Source of the DNA: Erythrobacter sp. SG61-1L
Lineage (GTDB): Bacteria > Pseudomonadota > Alphaproteobacteria > Sphingomonadales > Sphingomonadaceae
Reading direction: 5' to 3'
Assembly (NCBI RefSeq): GCF_001305965.1
Contig: NZ_JXQC01000003.1
Span: 3,000,861 to 3,064,860, forward strand
DNA: 64,000 bases
Position numbers and translations under genes: made by a program. Under the pieces are notes generated by a model, which saw nothing but the letters and a program-made list of their open reading frames with translations, did not search any database and had not been told where the DNA came from. Position 1 is the stretch's first letter. Each line of letters opens with the position of its first letter. Of the stretch, positions 27,712-37,274 are shown in pieces.

Positions 27712-29358
27712 TCAGTCGGTCGAGCGGCGGTCGATCCGGGCGATGGCGCTATCCAGAGACTTCACCCGTTCCGCCCCGGCAAAGCGCGGTTCGGCACGGG
27801 CGAGGGTTTCCCACACACCGGGCTGCATGTCGCACAGGATCACTCGCGTCTGGCGTTCCTTCGCCTGCCGCACGAAGGTTTCGAGCACGGCAAGGCCTGA
27901 GGAATCCATGTAGGGCACCCGGTCCAGCCGCAGGATCACCGCACGCGGCACCTGGCCGATGCGGGTCAGCGTATCCAGCATGTCGCCCGCCACGCCGAAG
28001 AACATCGGCCCTGCAATGCGGAACACTTCCACGCCCTGCGGCAGGGCGGCGCGCTGGCCCGGGTCCTCGATGCTGCGATCGTCCGCCAGCACGCCGGTGG
28101 CGCTGGAAATGCGAGCCATGAACAGCAGCGAGGCCAGCGTCACGCCCACGCCGATCGCCACGGTCAGGTCCACCAGCACGGTCAGCGCGAAGGTGAGCAG
28201 CAGCAGCGCGCGTTCGCCCACATCCATGCGCAGCAACATGCGGAAGCGTTCCACTTCGCTCATGCCCCAGGCCACGATCAGCAGGATCGCGGCAAGCGCG
28301 GGCATGGGCACATAGGCCACCAGACCGCCTGCCACCAGCAGCACCACCAGCAGGGCCAGCGAATGGAAGATGCCCGCCATGGGCGTCTGCGCGCCGGCGC
28401 GGATATTGGTTGCGGTGCGGGCAATCGCGCCGGTGGCGGGCAGCCCGCCGAACAAGGCAGAGGCGAGATTGGCCACGCCCTGCCCGATCAGTTCCTGATT
28501 GGGGCGGTGCTTGTATCCGGTCATCCCGTCGGCCACCACGGCGGACAGCAGCGCCTCGATCCCGGCAAGGAAGGCGATGGTGAAGGCCGATGGCAGCACG
28601 TCGCGCAGCATGGCCATGGTGAAGCGCGGCATTTCCGGCATGGGCAGGCTGGTGGGCATATCGGGGAAGCGCGCCCCCACGGTCTCCACCGGTAGGCCGA
28701 GCAGCAGCACGGCCAGCGATGCGACGCCAATGGCGATCAGATAGCCGGGCAGCTTGGGGTTGATGCGCTTCAGCAGCAGGATCACCGCCAGCGATCCGGC
28801 ACCCACGCCCAGCGCGGGCCAGCTCATCGTGCCTATGGCGTTGAGATAGGCTTCCCACTTGCCCAGGAATTCGGCCGGCACCTTGCCCGCCTGCAGGCCA
28901 AGGAAATCGCCCACCTGGCTGGAGGCGATGATCACGGCGATGCCCGCGGTAAAGCCCGTCACCACCGGCATGGGCACGAATTTCATCAGCTGGCCCAGCC
29001 GCGCATAGCCCGCCACGATCAGGATGATCCCGGCAAGGATTGTGGCCAGCACCAGCCCGGAATAGCCATGCTGCGCGATCACGCCCGCGATCACCACCAC
29101 GAAGGCGCCGGTCGGCCCGCCCACCTGCACGCGCGATCCGCCCAGTGCCGAAATGAAGAAGCCCGCCACTACGGCCGTCACCAGCCCCTTGTCGGGCGAG
29201 GCGCCGCTGGCGATGGCCAGAGCCATGGAAAGCGGCAGAGCCACGATCGCCACGGTCAGCCCGGCCATGGCATCGGCGCGCAGCCGGGCGAGCGTGTAGC
29301 CTTCGCGGAAGGCCGTGATCAGCTTGGGGGTGAAGGCGGAGGGCAGGCTGGCCATCAT
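27712..29358 (-). CDS. SulP-family anion transporter with C-terminal STAS domain
   Basis: The protein has 548 residues and about 12 membrane segments. The SulP signature region (AGLTVAIVALPLSMALAIASG) is near residue 31 and VGGPTGAFVVV near 78. A STAS domain from about 440 ends in DRVPYMDSSGLAVLETF, where a conserved Ser may be phosphorylated. Substrate could be sulfate, bicarbonate or another anion. The start overlaps the XRE regulator stop by 4 bases. Confidence 0.9.
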   Translation of the reverse strand: MMASLPSAFTPKLITAFREGYTLARLRADAMAGLTVAIVALPLSMALAIASGASPDKGLVTAVVAGFFISALGGSRVQVGGPTGAFVVVIAGVIAQHGYSGLVLATILAGIILIVAGYARLGQLMKFVPMPVVTGFTAGIAVIIASSQVGDFLGLQAGKVPAEFLGKWEAYLNAIGTMSWPALGVGAGSLAVILLLKRINPKLPGYLIAIGVASLAVLLLGLPVETVGARFPDMPTSLPMPEMPRFTMAMLRDVLPSAFTIAFLAGIEALLSAVVADGMTGYKHRPNQELIGQGVANLASALFGGLPATGAIARTATNIRAGAQTPMAGIFHSLALLVVLLVAGGLVAYVPMPALAAILLIVAWGMSEVERFRMLLRMDVGERALLLLTFALTVLVDLTVAIGVGVTLASLLFMARISSATGVLADDRSIEDPGQRAALPQGVEVFRIAGPMFFGVAGDMLDTLTRIGQVPRAVILRLDRVPYMDSSGLAVLETFVRQAKERQTRVILCDMQPGVWETLARAEPRFAGAERVKSLDSAIARIDRRSTD

Positions 29359-29699
29359 TCGTGCCTCGGGCTGCCCTTAGGGGCGGGGGCCGGTTGCGGG
29401 GCCTGCTTGTCATAAAGCAGCGATGCATCTGCACCGCTGGACGCTCCCGCGATGGTCTCGCGCAGGCGCACGCCCCGGCCGATCCCGGCGCTGGGCGAAT
29501 GTTCGCCGATGATCTCGATCCCGGCCTTTTCCAGCCCGCCGATTACTTTCACCAGCGTATCCACCGTGCCGCGCACCTGCCCCTCGCTCGCCTCCATCCG
29601 CTGGATGGTGGGCAGGGAGACACCCGCCAGTTCGGCCAGCTGCTTCTGGTCGATCCCGAGAAGCGCGCGGGCGGCGCGGATTTGCTGGGCAGTGATCAT
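29355..29699 (-). CDS. XRE-family helix-turn-helix regulator
   Basis: The protein has 114 residues. The HTH is at about residues 6-60 (ALLGIDQKQLAELAGVSLPTIQRMEASEG), with a typical Xre second half (GTVDTLVKVIGGLEKAGIEII). The C-terminal 40 residues are low in structure. The ATGA overlap with the SulP gene indicates it is first in a two-gene unit and probably controls the transporter. Confidence 0.85.
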   Translation of the reverse strand: MITAQQIRAARALLGIDQKQLAELAGVSLPTIQRMEASEGQVRGTVDTLVKVIGGLEKAGIEIIGEHSPSAGIGRGVRLRETIAGASSGADASLLYDKQAPQPAPAPKGSPRHE

Positions 29700-29901
29700 C
29701 TGTGATTCCTGATGTATGAAACATCTATATAGCGGTCTAGAGGTGGGATGTGCAAGAGATGTGCATCATGGGGATTTCATGGAGTCACCCCAGCCTTGTG
29801 CCGCGCGCCAGAAAGACCGGCACGGCCCCGTCCGCTCGGTTGTTCTCCACCCGGCGTTACTCCGCATTCGCCAGCGCAGGGTGCGGCGTGTCTCCACTCT
29901 T

Positions 29902-30019
29902 CGTCATTCCCGCGCAGGCGGGAAGCCAGTTCCGGCGGTTGCTGCTGGATCCCCGCCTGCGCGGGGATGACGAAAGAGGGCGCAAGCTTGCGGGATCCCG
30001 GATCAAGCCCGGGATGACG
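29902..30019. repeat. cluster of REP-type palindromes
   Basis: Arms 29902-29929 and 29945-29972 form an imperfect 28-bp inverted repeat (about 4 mismatches). Directly after comes a 29-base GCGGGATCCCGG...GGGATGAC element (29990-30018) shared with 4122-4150. The rest of the roughly 340-base gap between the XRE regulator and the outer-membrane factor (29700-30039) holds nothing else I can support. Confidence 0.75.
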
Positions 30020-30039
30020 CAGGGGGCGACTGGAAAACC

Positions 30040-31452
30040 CTACTCCGCCGCCTCGTCCTGCCATGCGCCGCCCAGCGACTTGTACAAAGCGATGGCCGAT
30101 GCGGCCTTGCCTGCGCGGGCCTGTGCATCCTGTCGTTCGGCTTGGGTCAGCCGCAGCCTTGCCTGTTCCAGCTGCAGCTTGCTGGTTTCGCCCCGTTCGA
30201 ACAGCAGTCCCGCAAGGGTCCATGCCTGTTGCTCGCGCTGCAGGGCCGTGGCGGCATTGGCGCCGGACCGGGCGGAAGCGGCGAAGCGGTTGGCCGCGCC
30301 TTCGCTTTCGGACAGGGCCTTCACGATTGCCGCCTCATAGGCTGCCGCCGCACCGTCCGCCTTGGCGTCCGCCGCGCGGATCTGCGCGCGGATGCGGCCG
30401 AAGTTGAAGATCGGCCAGCGGAAGAAGCCGCCGGCCATGTAGCGCAGGCTTTCCCCCGTCAGGAGATCGTCTGCCGACTGGGCTTGCAAGCCGATGCTGC
30501 CCTGCAGGGTAAAGCGGGGATAGAGGTCCGCCTTGGCCACGCCGATCCCGGCGGTGGCGGCGGCAAGGTCCATTTCCGCGCGGCGAATGTCGGGCCGCCG
30601 TTCCAGCAGGTCTGACCGGATGCCGCTGGCCACTGCATCGGGCGCGGCGGGCACGGGGCCGCTGCTGGCCAGCAGGTCTGGCACGATCTCTTCGGGTGGC
30701 GTGCCCACCAGCGCGGCAAGGCGATAGGCCGCCCCCGCAACATCGGCTTGGGCTTGCGCGACCGCGCCTGCCCGTGCCTCGCGTTCGGCGCTAACCTGTT
30801 CCGCCTCCAGCCGCGATCCTTCGCCTGCCTTGGCCCGCAGCGCGGTCAGTTCGGCCAGCGCAGTGCTGGCCTGCTGTTCGGTGCGCGCGGTGGCGAGCTG
30901 TTCCTGCGCAAGCCGGAAGTCGACATAGGTGCGCGCGATTTCCGCCGTGAGCGAGACGACCGCATCGCGCTGTGCCCATTGCGCGGCATGTTCCACGGCA
31001 CGCGCGCGCTCTATCTCGCGGGTGGTGCGGCCCCATGTGTCCACTTCCCAGCTGGCGTCGAAGCCGCTGTCGATCAGCGGAAATTCCGGGTCGAAGCCGG
31101 GAATGTTGCCTACAGGGATCTGCCCGTTTTCGCTGATGCGGTTGAGCGTGGTGTCCCGCGTCATGGTCACCTGCGGCTTGCGCCCGCCCTGTGCTGCTTC
31201 GCGCATGGCGCGCGCCTCTGCAATGCGGGCCGTGGCCTGCCGGATGTCGGGGCTGGTGGCCAATGCGCGCTCCACCAGTGCGGTCAGCTGCGGATCGCCG
31301 AATTGTTCCCACCATGCCGAAGTTACCGGCGCGGTGGATGCGGGCTCCAGCCAGTCGCCGGCCATGGCGGTTTGCGGCCGTTCGTAATCGGGTCCGACGG
31401 TGCAGGCTGCCAGGGCGAGCAAGGGGAGCGGGAGGAGAAGGCGGAAACGCAT
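30040..31452 (-). CDS. outer-membrane efflux factor (NodT/OprM-type lipoprotein)
   Basis: The protein has 470 residues. The lipobox is LALAACTVGPDY, followed by the NodT-family start. Two outer-membrane-efflux repeats are present, with the usual WWEQFGDPQL beginning and long Ala/Gln/Glu coiled-coil helices. It is the exit channel for the exporter encoded just upstream: the permease gene ends 4 bases before its start. TolC-like factors are not always encoded with YbhFSR-type pumps, so the operon is self-contained. Confidence 0.92.
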   Translation of the reverse strand: MRFRLLLPLPLLALAACTVGPDYERPQTAMAGDWLEPASTAPVTSAWWEQFGDPQLTALVERALATSPDIRQATARIAEARAMREAAQGGRKPQVTMTRDTTLNRISENGQIPVGNIPGFDPEFPLIDSGFDASWEVDTWGRTTREIERARAVEHAAQWAQRDAVVSLTAEIARTYVDFRLAQEQLATARTEQQASTALAELTALRAKAGEGSRLEAEQVSAEREARAGAVAQAQADVAGAAYRLAALVGTPPEEIVPDLLASSGPVPAAPDAVASGIRSDLLERRPDIRRAEMDLAAATAGIGVAKADLYPRFTLQGSIGLQAQSADDLLTGESLRYMAGGFFRWPIFNFGRIRAQIRAADAKADGAAAAYEAAIVKALSESEGAANRFAASARSGANAATALQREQQAWTLAGLLFERGETSKLQLEQARLRLTQAERQDAQARAGKAASAIALYKSLGGAWQDEAAE

Positions 31453-31456
31453 CGGA

Positions 31457-32548
31457 TTACTCCATTCGCGACCGGAACAGCCAGGCCGAGGCCGACAGGG
31501 TGACGAGCGCGATCAGCACCAGCGGCCAGAGCTGATGCAGCACATCGGTGGCGGGCATGCCCTTCAGGAACAGGCCCTGCACGATGATCAGGAAATAACG
31601 CGCCGGATTGATGTAGGTTACGGTCTGCAGCCATTCCGGCATGTTGGCGATGGGGCTGGCATAGCCGGAAAGCAGCATCAGCGGCGTGGTGGCCACGAAG
31701 CTGCCGAGGAAGCTCTGCTGCTGGGTCATCGACAGGGAGGAGACGAACAGCCCCACCCCGATCAGCGCGAGCAGATAGGTCGCCAGCGAAATGAAGAACA
31801 GTAGATAGGAACCGGTGAAGGGCACGCCGAACACCGCCTGCGCCACGAACAGATAGAGCGTGCCGTTGGTGGCCCCCACCAGAAATGGTGGGACGATCTT
31901 GCCGATCACGATCTCATGCACGCGCAGGGGGCTGACCAGCAGTTGGTCGAAAGTGCCCAGCTCGCGCTCGCGCGCCACGGTTTGGCTGGTGATGGCCAGG
32001 CCTGCGATGGATACGATAATCACGATCAGCGCGGGCAAGGTGAACCAGATGAAGTCCAGCGTGGGATTGAACCAGTTGGTCACCTGCGCGCCGCCCTGCA
32101 TCCGGGGCATGGCATCCGCGTCCATTCCGGCCGTGATCTGTCCGATATAGCCGGCCACGATCTGCGCCGCGTTGGAGCGCCGCCCGTCCAGCACCAGCCC
32201 GACCCGGGCAGGCTGGCCCTTGTCCAGCGCGCGGTCAAACCCTTCCTCGATCACCAGCGCGGCGATCACCTGCTGGTTGTCGATCGCGTGGCGCAGTTCC
32301 TCGGAAGACCGCAGATAGAGGATGTTGCGGAAATTGGGGCTGCCGGAAATGCGCTGCACCAGTTCGGCCGCATGGGTGCCGCCCGACCGGTCGAGCACGG
32401 CAACGTCCACATTCTTCACATCCAGCGTGGTGGCGAACGTGAAGATGAACAATTGCAGCAGCGGTGGCAGCACCAGCACGATGCGCGCCTTCGGATCGCG
32501 CAGCAGCGACCAGATTTCCTTGATGATGCTGGCTTTCAGGCGCTGCAT
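31457..32548 (-). CDS. ABC-2 type exporter permease (YbhR-like)
   Basis: The protein has 363 residues. The ATG at 32548 overlaps the stop of the preceding permease (TGATG); a longer in-frame extension to 33238 is only the shadow of that gene. One N-terminal membrane segment, a large periplasmic domain (about 45-170), then five or six helices with the ABC-2 LGTFDQLLVSPL motif. It pairs with the second permease to form the membrane part of the exporter. Confidence 0.9.
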   Translation of the reverse strand: MQRLKASIIKEIWSLLRDPKARIVLVLPPLLQLFIFTFATTLDVKNVDVAVLDRSGGTHAAELVQRISGSPNFRNILYLRSSEELRHAIDNQQVIAALVIEEGFDRALDKGQPARVGLVLDGRRSNAAQIVAGYIGQITAGMDADAMPRMQGGAQVTNWFNPTLDFIWFTLPALIVIIVSIAGLAITSQTVARERELGTFDQLLVSPLRVHEIVIGKIVPPFLVGATNGTLYLFVAQAVFGVPFTGSYLLFFISLATYLLALIGVGLFVSSLSMTQQQSFLGSFVATTPLMLLSGYASPIANMPEWLQTVTYINPARYFLIIVQGLFLKGMPATDVLHQLWPLVLIALVTLSASAWLFRSRME

Positions 32549-33690
32549 CAGTCGAGGCTCCTTTTCGTGACCCGGAAGGACAGGGCGAAGAACAGGAAGC
32601 CGAAGCCCAGCATCACCGCGATATTGGGCAGGAAATGCGCCCAGATGTCGCCGGTTAGGAACAGCGTCTGCAGCGGGGGGATCAGATAGCGGGCAGGCAC
32701 TGCGTAAGTGATCGCCTGAATCCACACCGGCATGGAACTTATCTCGTAAATGAAGCCGGACAGCAGGAAGGTGGGCAGGAAGGAAGACAGCAGCGCCACT
32801 TGGCTGGCCACGAACTGGTTCTTCGTGGCCGAGGAAATGAACAGCCCCAGCCCCAGCGCGGGCATCAGGAAGGCCGATGCGATGAGGTAAAGCGCCAGCA
32901 GCGATCCACGGAACGGCAGGCCGAACATCGTTACCCCGATCACCGTGCACAGCGTCATCGAGGCAAGCGCGAGCAGGTAATAGGGCAGGATCTTGCTGGC
33001 GATGAATTCGGCCATGCTCACCGGCGTGGCAAGGATCGCCTCCATCGTGCCGCGTTCCCATTCGCGCGCCACCACCAGTGCGGTCAGCAAGGTGCCGATC
33101 ATGGTCATCACGATGGCGATGGCGCCGGGGACGAGGAAATAGCGGCTCTTGAGGCCGGGATTGAACCAGAAGCGGGCCGAAAGCTCTATCTGCGGGGCCT
33201 TGGCGATTACGCCGGGCAGGCCTTCGTTTGCGGCCCATGTCTGGAACACGCCCTGCGCGTGGCTGGCCACGAAAATGGCGGTGTTGGGCTGCGAACCGTC
33301 GGTAACGATCTGAATGTCGGGCAGGCGTCCGTCATGTACCACCTTGCCGAAATCCTGCGGGATCACCACCACGCCGCTGATCTCGTCACCGATCATCATG
33401 CGCCGCGCCTGTTCGCGGTTGCGCAGGTGAGTGACGGAGAAATAGCTCGATGCTTCGTAGCTGTTGGCAAGGGCCAGTGCCGGGGCGCTGGAATCCTCCA
33501 TCACCACGGCCACCTTTGTGCCCTGCGTATCCAGCGACACGGCATAGCCGAACAGGAACAGCAGCAGCAGGGGCATGGCCAGCGCGATCAGGAAGGTGGA
33601 GGGATCGCGCACGATCTGAGCCAATTCCTTCACCATCATCGCCTTCAGGCGCCGCATGTCGAAACGGATCTGGTTGCCGGGGGCACTCAT
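32548..33690 (-). CDS. ABC-2 type exporter permease (YbhS-like)
   Basis: The protein has 380 residues with the same plan: a first helix near 32-52, a periplasmic domain, then helices with WERGTMEAILATPVSM, the coupling signature of ABC-2 permeases. It overlaps the ATPase gene by 4 bases and the other permease by 1, showing tight coupling and probably 1:1 synthesis. Confidence 0.9.
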   Translation of the reverse strand: MSAPGNQIRFDMRRLKAMMVKELAQIVRDPSTFLIALAMPLLLLFLFGYAVSLDTQGTKVAVVMEDSSAPALALANSYEASSYFSVTHLRNREQARRMMIGDEISGVVVIPQDFGKVVHDGRLPDIQIVTDGSQPNTAIFVASHAQGVFQTWAANEGLPGVIAKAPQIELSARFWFNPGLKSRYFLVPGAIAIVMTMIGTLLTALVVAREWERGTMEAILATPVSMAEFIASKILPYYLLALASMTLCTVIGVTMFGLPFRGSLLALYLIASAFLMPALGLGLFISSATKNQFVASQVALLSSFLPTFLLSGFIYEISSMPVWIQAITYAVPARYLIPPLQTLFLTGDIWAHFLPNIAVMLGFGFLFFALSFRVTKRSLD

Positions 33691-35474
33691 GCCGGTGGGC
33701 CTCCGTTCGCTTCCAGTTCAAGATCGCTCGCCTCGATCAGGGCGATGAAGGCATCCTCCATCGTCGGATCGGCCGTGCCGGTCAGTTCAGCAGCCTTGGC
33801 CTTCAGCGAATCGGGCGTGCCGGTGGCGATCTGCCGCGCGCGGTAGATCAGCGAAACGTCGTCGCAATATTCGGCCTCGTCCATGAAATGGGTGGTGACC
33901 AGCACGGTCACGCCCTTTTCAACCAGGCCGTTGATATGGGTCCAGAACATGCGCCGCGTGACCGGATCGACGCCCGATGTCGGCTCGTCGAGGAACAGCA
34001 CGGGCGGCTGGTGCATCACTGCGCAGGCCAGCGCGAGGCGCTGCTTGAAGCCCAGCGGCAGGGCGCCGGAATTCATGTTGAGCTTGTCGGCCAGATCGAA
34101 GATCTCGATCATGGCATCCTTGGCCCGCCGGGCCCCGCTGCGCGACAGATTATAGGCGCCGGCGAAGAAATCGAGATTCTGCGCCACGCTGAGATCGCCA
34201 TAGAGCGAGAATTTCTGCGCCATGTAACCCAGCGATGCACGCGCTTCTGCCGCCGCCCTGCGCAGATCGTTGCCAGCCACCGCACCGCGCCCTTCGGTGG
34301 GGGTCAGCAGGCCGCACAGCATCTTGAAGGTAGTGGACTTGCCCGCGCCATTGGGGCCGAGCAGGCCGTAGATCTGGCCCTGCGGGATGGCAAAATCCAT
34401 CGACTGGGCGGCAGTGAAGGCGCCGAAGCGCTTGGTCAGGCCCACTGCCTCGATCGCGTGATTCTCGCCCCGCTCTACCGTGCGGTAATTCTCCGCCAAT
34501 GCGCTGGTGCCTTTGGGGCCGCCGCCCAGAATCTCGATGAATCCGTCCTCGAACCGCGGCTGCGCGGGGAGCACCGTGGTGGCGGGGCCTGCCGCGAAAT
34601 CGCCTGCGGTTGGCACGGCATGCCCGTCGCGCACCAGCAGGCGCACGGAACGGCCCTGAATCGTGCCGTCGATGATGTCGGGCCGGTCCAGCGTCTGGGT
34701 CAGGAAGCGGCGGCGGCGCGGTTCGAAGCCGGATACTTGAATCACGCGGTCTTCGACGCGGCCGGTCAGTTCGCCCGGTGCGCCGTCGAACAGCAGCCTG
34801 CCTTCGTTGAGCAGATAGACCCGGTCGCACTTCTCCGCTTCGTCGAGATAGGCGGTGGACCACAGGATGCCGATGCCCTGATCGGTCAGCTGATCCACCA
34901 TTGCCCACAGCTCGCGCCGGGAAATGGGATCGACGCCAACGCCCGGCTCGTCCAGCAGCATCAGGCGGGGCGCGCGTACCAGCGTGCAGGCAAGGCCCAG
35001 CTTCTGCTTCATGCCGCCGGACAGATTGCCCGCCAGCCGGTCCTGAAACCGGGCAAGGTCAGTGAATGCCAGCAGCCGGGCGAAAGTCTCCTCGTGCTCT
35101 TCCTTCGGCAGGGCGCGAAGTTCGGCATAGAGGCTGAGATTTTCCAGAACCGTCAGGTCTTCATACAGGCCGAAGCGCTGGGGCATGTAACCCAGCTGGT
35201 CGAGCATGGCGGCTGGCGGCTGGCCCAGAATCGCCACTTCGCCCTGATCGGGATGGAGCAGACCTGCCAGCAGGCGAATCAGCGTGGTCTTGCCCGCGCC
35301 GTCCGGCCCGACCAGCCCGGTGATCTTCCCGGCCTGAACCGTCATGGATACGCCGGCCAGCGCATCAATATCCATGCCCTTGAAGCGCTTGGTCAGGCCG
35401 ATGGCCTCGGCAACCGCCTCGGGCTTCGGGACCTGAGAGGGCACTTCAGGGGGCTGAAGGGTGGCGGAAGGCAT
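33687..35474 (-). CDS. double ABC exporter ATPase (YbhF-like, two nucleotide-binding domains)
   Basis: The protein has 595 residues. The first ATPase domain has Walker A GPDGAGKTTL, signature LSGGMKQKL and Walker B LMLLDEPGVG. The second has GPNGAGKSTT, a degenerate signature near LPLGFKQRLALAC and VLFLDEPTSG. Domain 1 carries Asp instead of Asn in the Walker A (GPDG) and domain 2 lacks a canonical LSGGQ, so the two sites may be asymmetric. It energises export with the two permeases. Confidence 0.9.
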   Translation of the reverse strand: MPSATLQPPEVPSQVPKPEAVAEAIGLTKRFKGMDIDALAGVSMTVQAGKITGLVGPDGAGKTTLIRLLAGLLHPDQGEVAILGQPPAAMLDQLGYMPQRFGLYEDLTVLENLSLYAELRALPKEEHEETFARLLAFTDLARFQDRLAGNLSGGMKQKLGLACTLVRAPRLMLLDEPGVGVDPISRRELWAMVDQLTDQGIGILWSTAYLDEAEKCDRVYLLNEGRLLFDGAPGELTGRVEDRVIQVSGFEPRRRRFLTQTLDRPDIIDGTIQGRSVRLLVRDGHAVPTAGDFAAGPATTVLPAQPRFEDGFIEILGGGPKGTSALAENYRTVERGENHAIEAVGLTKRFGAFTAAQSMDFAIPQGQIYGLLGPNGAGKSTTFKMLCGLLTPTEGRGAVAGNDLRRAAAEARASLGYMAQKFSLYGDLSVAQNLDFFAGAYNLSRSGARRAKDAMIEIFDLADKLNMNSGALPLGFKQRLALACAVMHQPPVLFLDEPTSGVDPVTRRMFWTHINGLVEKGVTVLVTTHFMDEAEYCDDVSLIYRARQIATGTPDSLKAKAAELTGTADPTMEDAFIALIEASDLELEANGGPPA

Positions 35475-35493
35475 GGCGAAGCCCCTCGAGCCC

Positions 35494-36483
35494 TTACTTG
35501 CCGGTCACCGTTACTGTCACCGGCTGGCCCTGGCGCAGCTTGTCGTCCGGATCGGTCACGGTGATGCGCATGCGATAGACAAGGTCCGTGCGCAGATCTT
35601 CGGTCTGCACCGTCTTGGGTGTGAATTCGGCGCGCGGCGAAATGAAGCCGATCGTGCCCTGGTAGGTCTTGTGGTTGCCGTCGGCCTTCACCTGCACCTT
35701 CATGCCCGGCGCGACGCGCGAAAGATCGCTCTCTGCAACATAGGCGCGTACGCGCAGCGGGCGGTCGATAGACAGGGTCAGCACGGTCTGCCCCGACTGA
35801 ACGATGGCGCCCGGTTCCTGCGCGCGGGTAACTACGGTGCCGGCAGTCGCGGCGCGCAGGGCAGTGTCGCCCCGGTCCACCATCAGACTGCCGCGCGCGG
35901 CCATCGCGCTCTTGAGCTGGGCCTTGGCCGCGTCGATCTGTTCTACGCGCGCGCCCTGATTGAGCTTGGACAGTGCCTGTTGTGCTTCATTGAGCTGGGC
36001 CTGAGCCTGATCGCGCTGGGCCAGCGTTGCCTGCCACACATCGCGGCTGATCGCGCCCGGCTCCACCAGTGACTGGCGCCGGTCCACATCCTGCTGGGCC
36101 TTGCGCAATGCGGCCTGCGCGGCATCCACCCGGGCGCGGGCCTGGCCGACGTCCTGTGCGCGGCTGCCGTTCATCAGTTCGGCCAGCTGGGCGCGGGCCT
36201 GAGAGATCATGGCATCCGATTCGGCGATCCGGCTGTCGAGCGGCGCCGGATCGATCAGGGCGAGCATCTGGCCCGGTTCCACCTTGTCGCCTTCGTCCAC
36301 GTCGATGGCGGCGATGCGGCCCGGCACGCGGAAGGCCATGTCCACCTCGCGGATGTCGACATTGCCGTAGAGAGTCAGGTCACCGCCATTGCCCTTGCCC
36401 ACCAGGCCGAAACCGTTGGTGGCGATGGCAGCGATCAGCAGGGCTGCCGCGGCGAGGATGGGAATGAGACGCTTCCTGTTCAT
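35494..36483 (-). CDS. HlyD-family membrane-fusion protein (YbhG-like)
   Basis: The protein has 329 residues from the ATG at 36483. A single N-terminal membrane anchor (ILAAAALLIAAIATNGF) precedes a lipoyl/barrel-sandwich domain, a long coiled coil (about 90-190, Gln/Ala/Arg-rich) and the second barrel half. It links the inner-membrane pump to the outer-membrane factor. The start overlaps the repressor gene stop by 4 bases. The longer frame to 36789 reads into the repressor gene and is rejected. Confidence 0.9.
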   Translation of the reverse strand: MNRKRLIPILAAAALLIAAIATNGFGLVGKGNGGDLTLYGNVDIREVDMAFRVPGRIAAIDVDEGDKVEPGQMLALIDPAPLDSRIAESDAMISQARAQLAELMNGSRAQDVGQARARVDAAQAALRKAQQDVDRRQSLVEPGAISRDVWQATLAQRDQAQAQLNEAQQALSKLNQGARVEQIDAAKAQLKSAMAARGSLMVDRGDTALRAATAGTVVTRAQEPGAIVQSGQTVLTLSIDRPLRVRAYVAESDLSRVAPGMKVQVKADGNHKTYQGTIGFISPRAEFTPKTVQTEDLRTDLVYRMRITVTDPDDKLRQGQPVTVTVTGK

Positions 36484-37100
36484 TCTGTCCCTCCGGTGAG
36501 GATGGCGATAATGTTGCGGCGCAACTGGCCGCGCAGCATGTTGCCTTCGTCCGGGCCGAGTTCGCCCACTTCCAGCGCCTTGCACACGGTGGCGCGTGCC
36601 GCCCGCATTACCAGAGCCTGGCCAAAGATCATGAGGCCCAACGCGCGCAATTGCTTGCGTTCCAGCTTTGGCCGGATGCGGCGCAGCAGCGCCTCGAACC
36701 CGTTCAGCAGATCCTGCATCACACCGCGATAAAGCCGTTCGAACGCTTCGGTCGGTTCCAGCTGTTCGCGCACCACGAAGCGGGACCATGCGGCCGAATC
36801 ATCGTGCAGCATCATCATGGCCACGCTGTCCATCGCCTGCAGTATGCGCTCCAGCGCTTCGTTCGGGCTAAGCTTCTCCGCATCGTCGGCAAGGGCGAGC
36901 GTGGCGGTCTGGCGGCTGCGGATCTGGCAGGCGATATGATCGGCGCAGGCCAGGTACAGCCCTTCCTTGCCGCCGAAATGATAAGTGATGGACGACATGG
37001 CCGTATCGGATGCGCGCGCAATGTCCCGCGTGCTGGCCCCATCGAAGCCCAGCCGCCCGAACCGGTCGATCGCGGTGTTGAGAAGGCGGTCCTGAAGCAT
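36480..37100 (-). CDS. TetR-family repressor (CecR-like) of the exporter operon
   Basis: The protein has 206 residues. The N-terminal TetR HTH reads DRLLNTAIDRFGRLGFDGAS and SSITYHFGGKEGLYLA. The C-terminal part resembles the domain found in CecR, which controls ybhGFSR in enterobacteria. The ATG at 37100 is chosen because the 14-bp palindrome and promoter at 37114-37141 lie inside the longer frame from 37184. It is the first gene of the six-gene exporter operon. Confidence 0.88.
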   Translation of the reverse strand: MLQDRLLNTAIDRFGRLGFDGASTRDIARASDTAMSSITYHFGGKEGLYLACADHIACQIRSRQTATLALADDAEKLSPNEALERILQAMDSVAMMMLHDDSAAWSRFVVREQLEPTEAFERLYRGVMQDLLNGFEALLRRIRPKLERKQLRALGLMIFGQALVMRAARATVCKALEVGELGPDEGNMLRGQLRRNIIAILTGGTE

Positions 37101-37113
37101 GGGCAGGCCATAA

Positions 37114-37141
37114 TTCGTTCGAACGAACAAATCAATCGCCA
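37114..37141 (-). promoter_or_regulatory. promoter with overlapping 14-bp palindromic TetR operator
   Basis: TTCGTTCGAACGAA (37114-37127) is a perfect palindrome. On the minus strand a TTGATT -35 like box, 17 bases, and TATGGC as -10 bracket it, 10-40 bases before the repressor start codon. The position fits autorepression by the TetR/CecR-like protein. Confidence 0.6.
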
Positions 37142-37274
37142 GTAAGGCGATCCGCGCATTTCGGCGTGCGTGGACAGCAGACAAGGCTCAAGCCCCGCAG
37201 GCCTTGGGGCCGGGGGCTGTAACCTTGGATTTTCAGAAATTGGTGCGCGACGCAGTCCGGAGCGGACCAGTCTC

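Noticed and set aside
33450-35564. Plus-strand open frame (704 codons) opposite the ABC ATPase
   Set aside because: Composition is His/Gln/Arg-rich without domains; the minus strand encodes two clear ABC ATPase domains.
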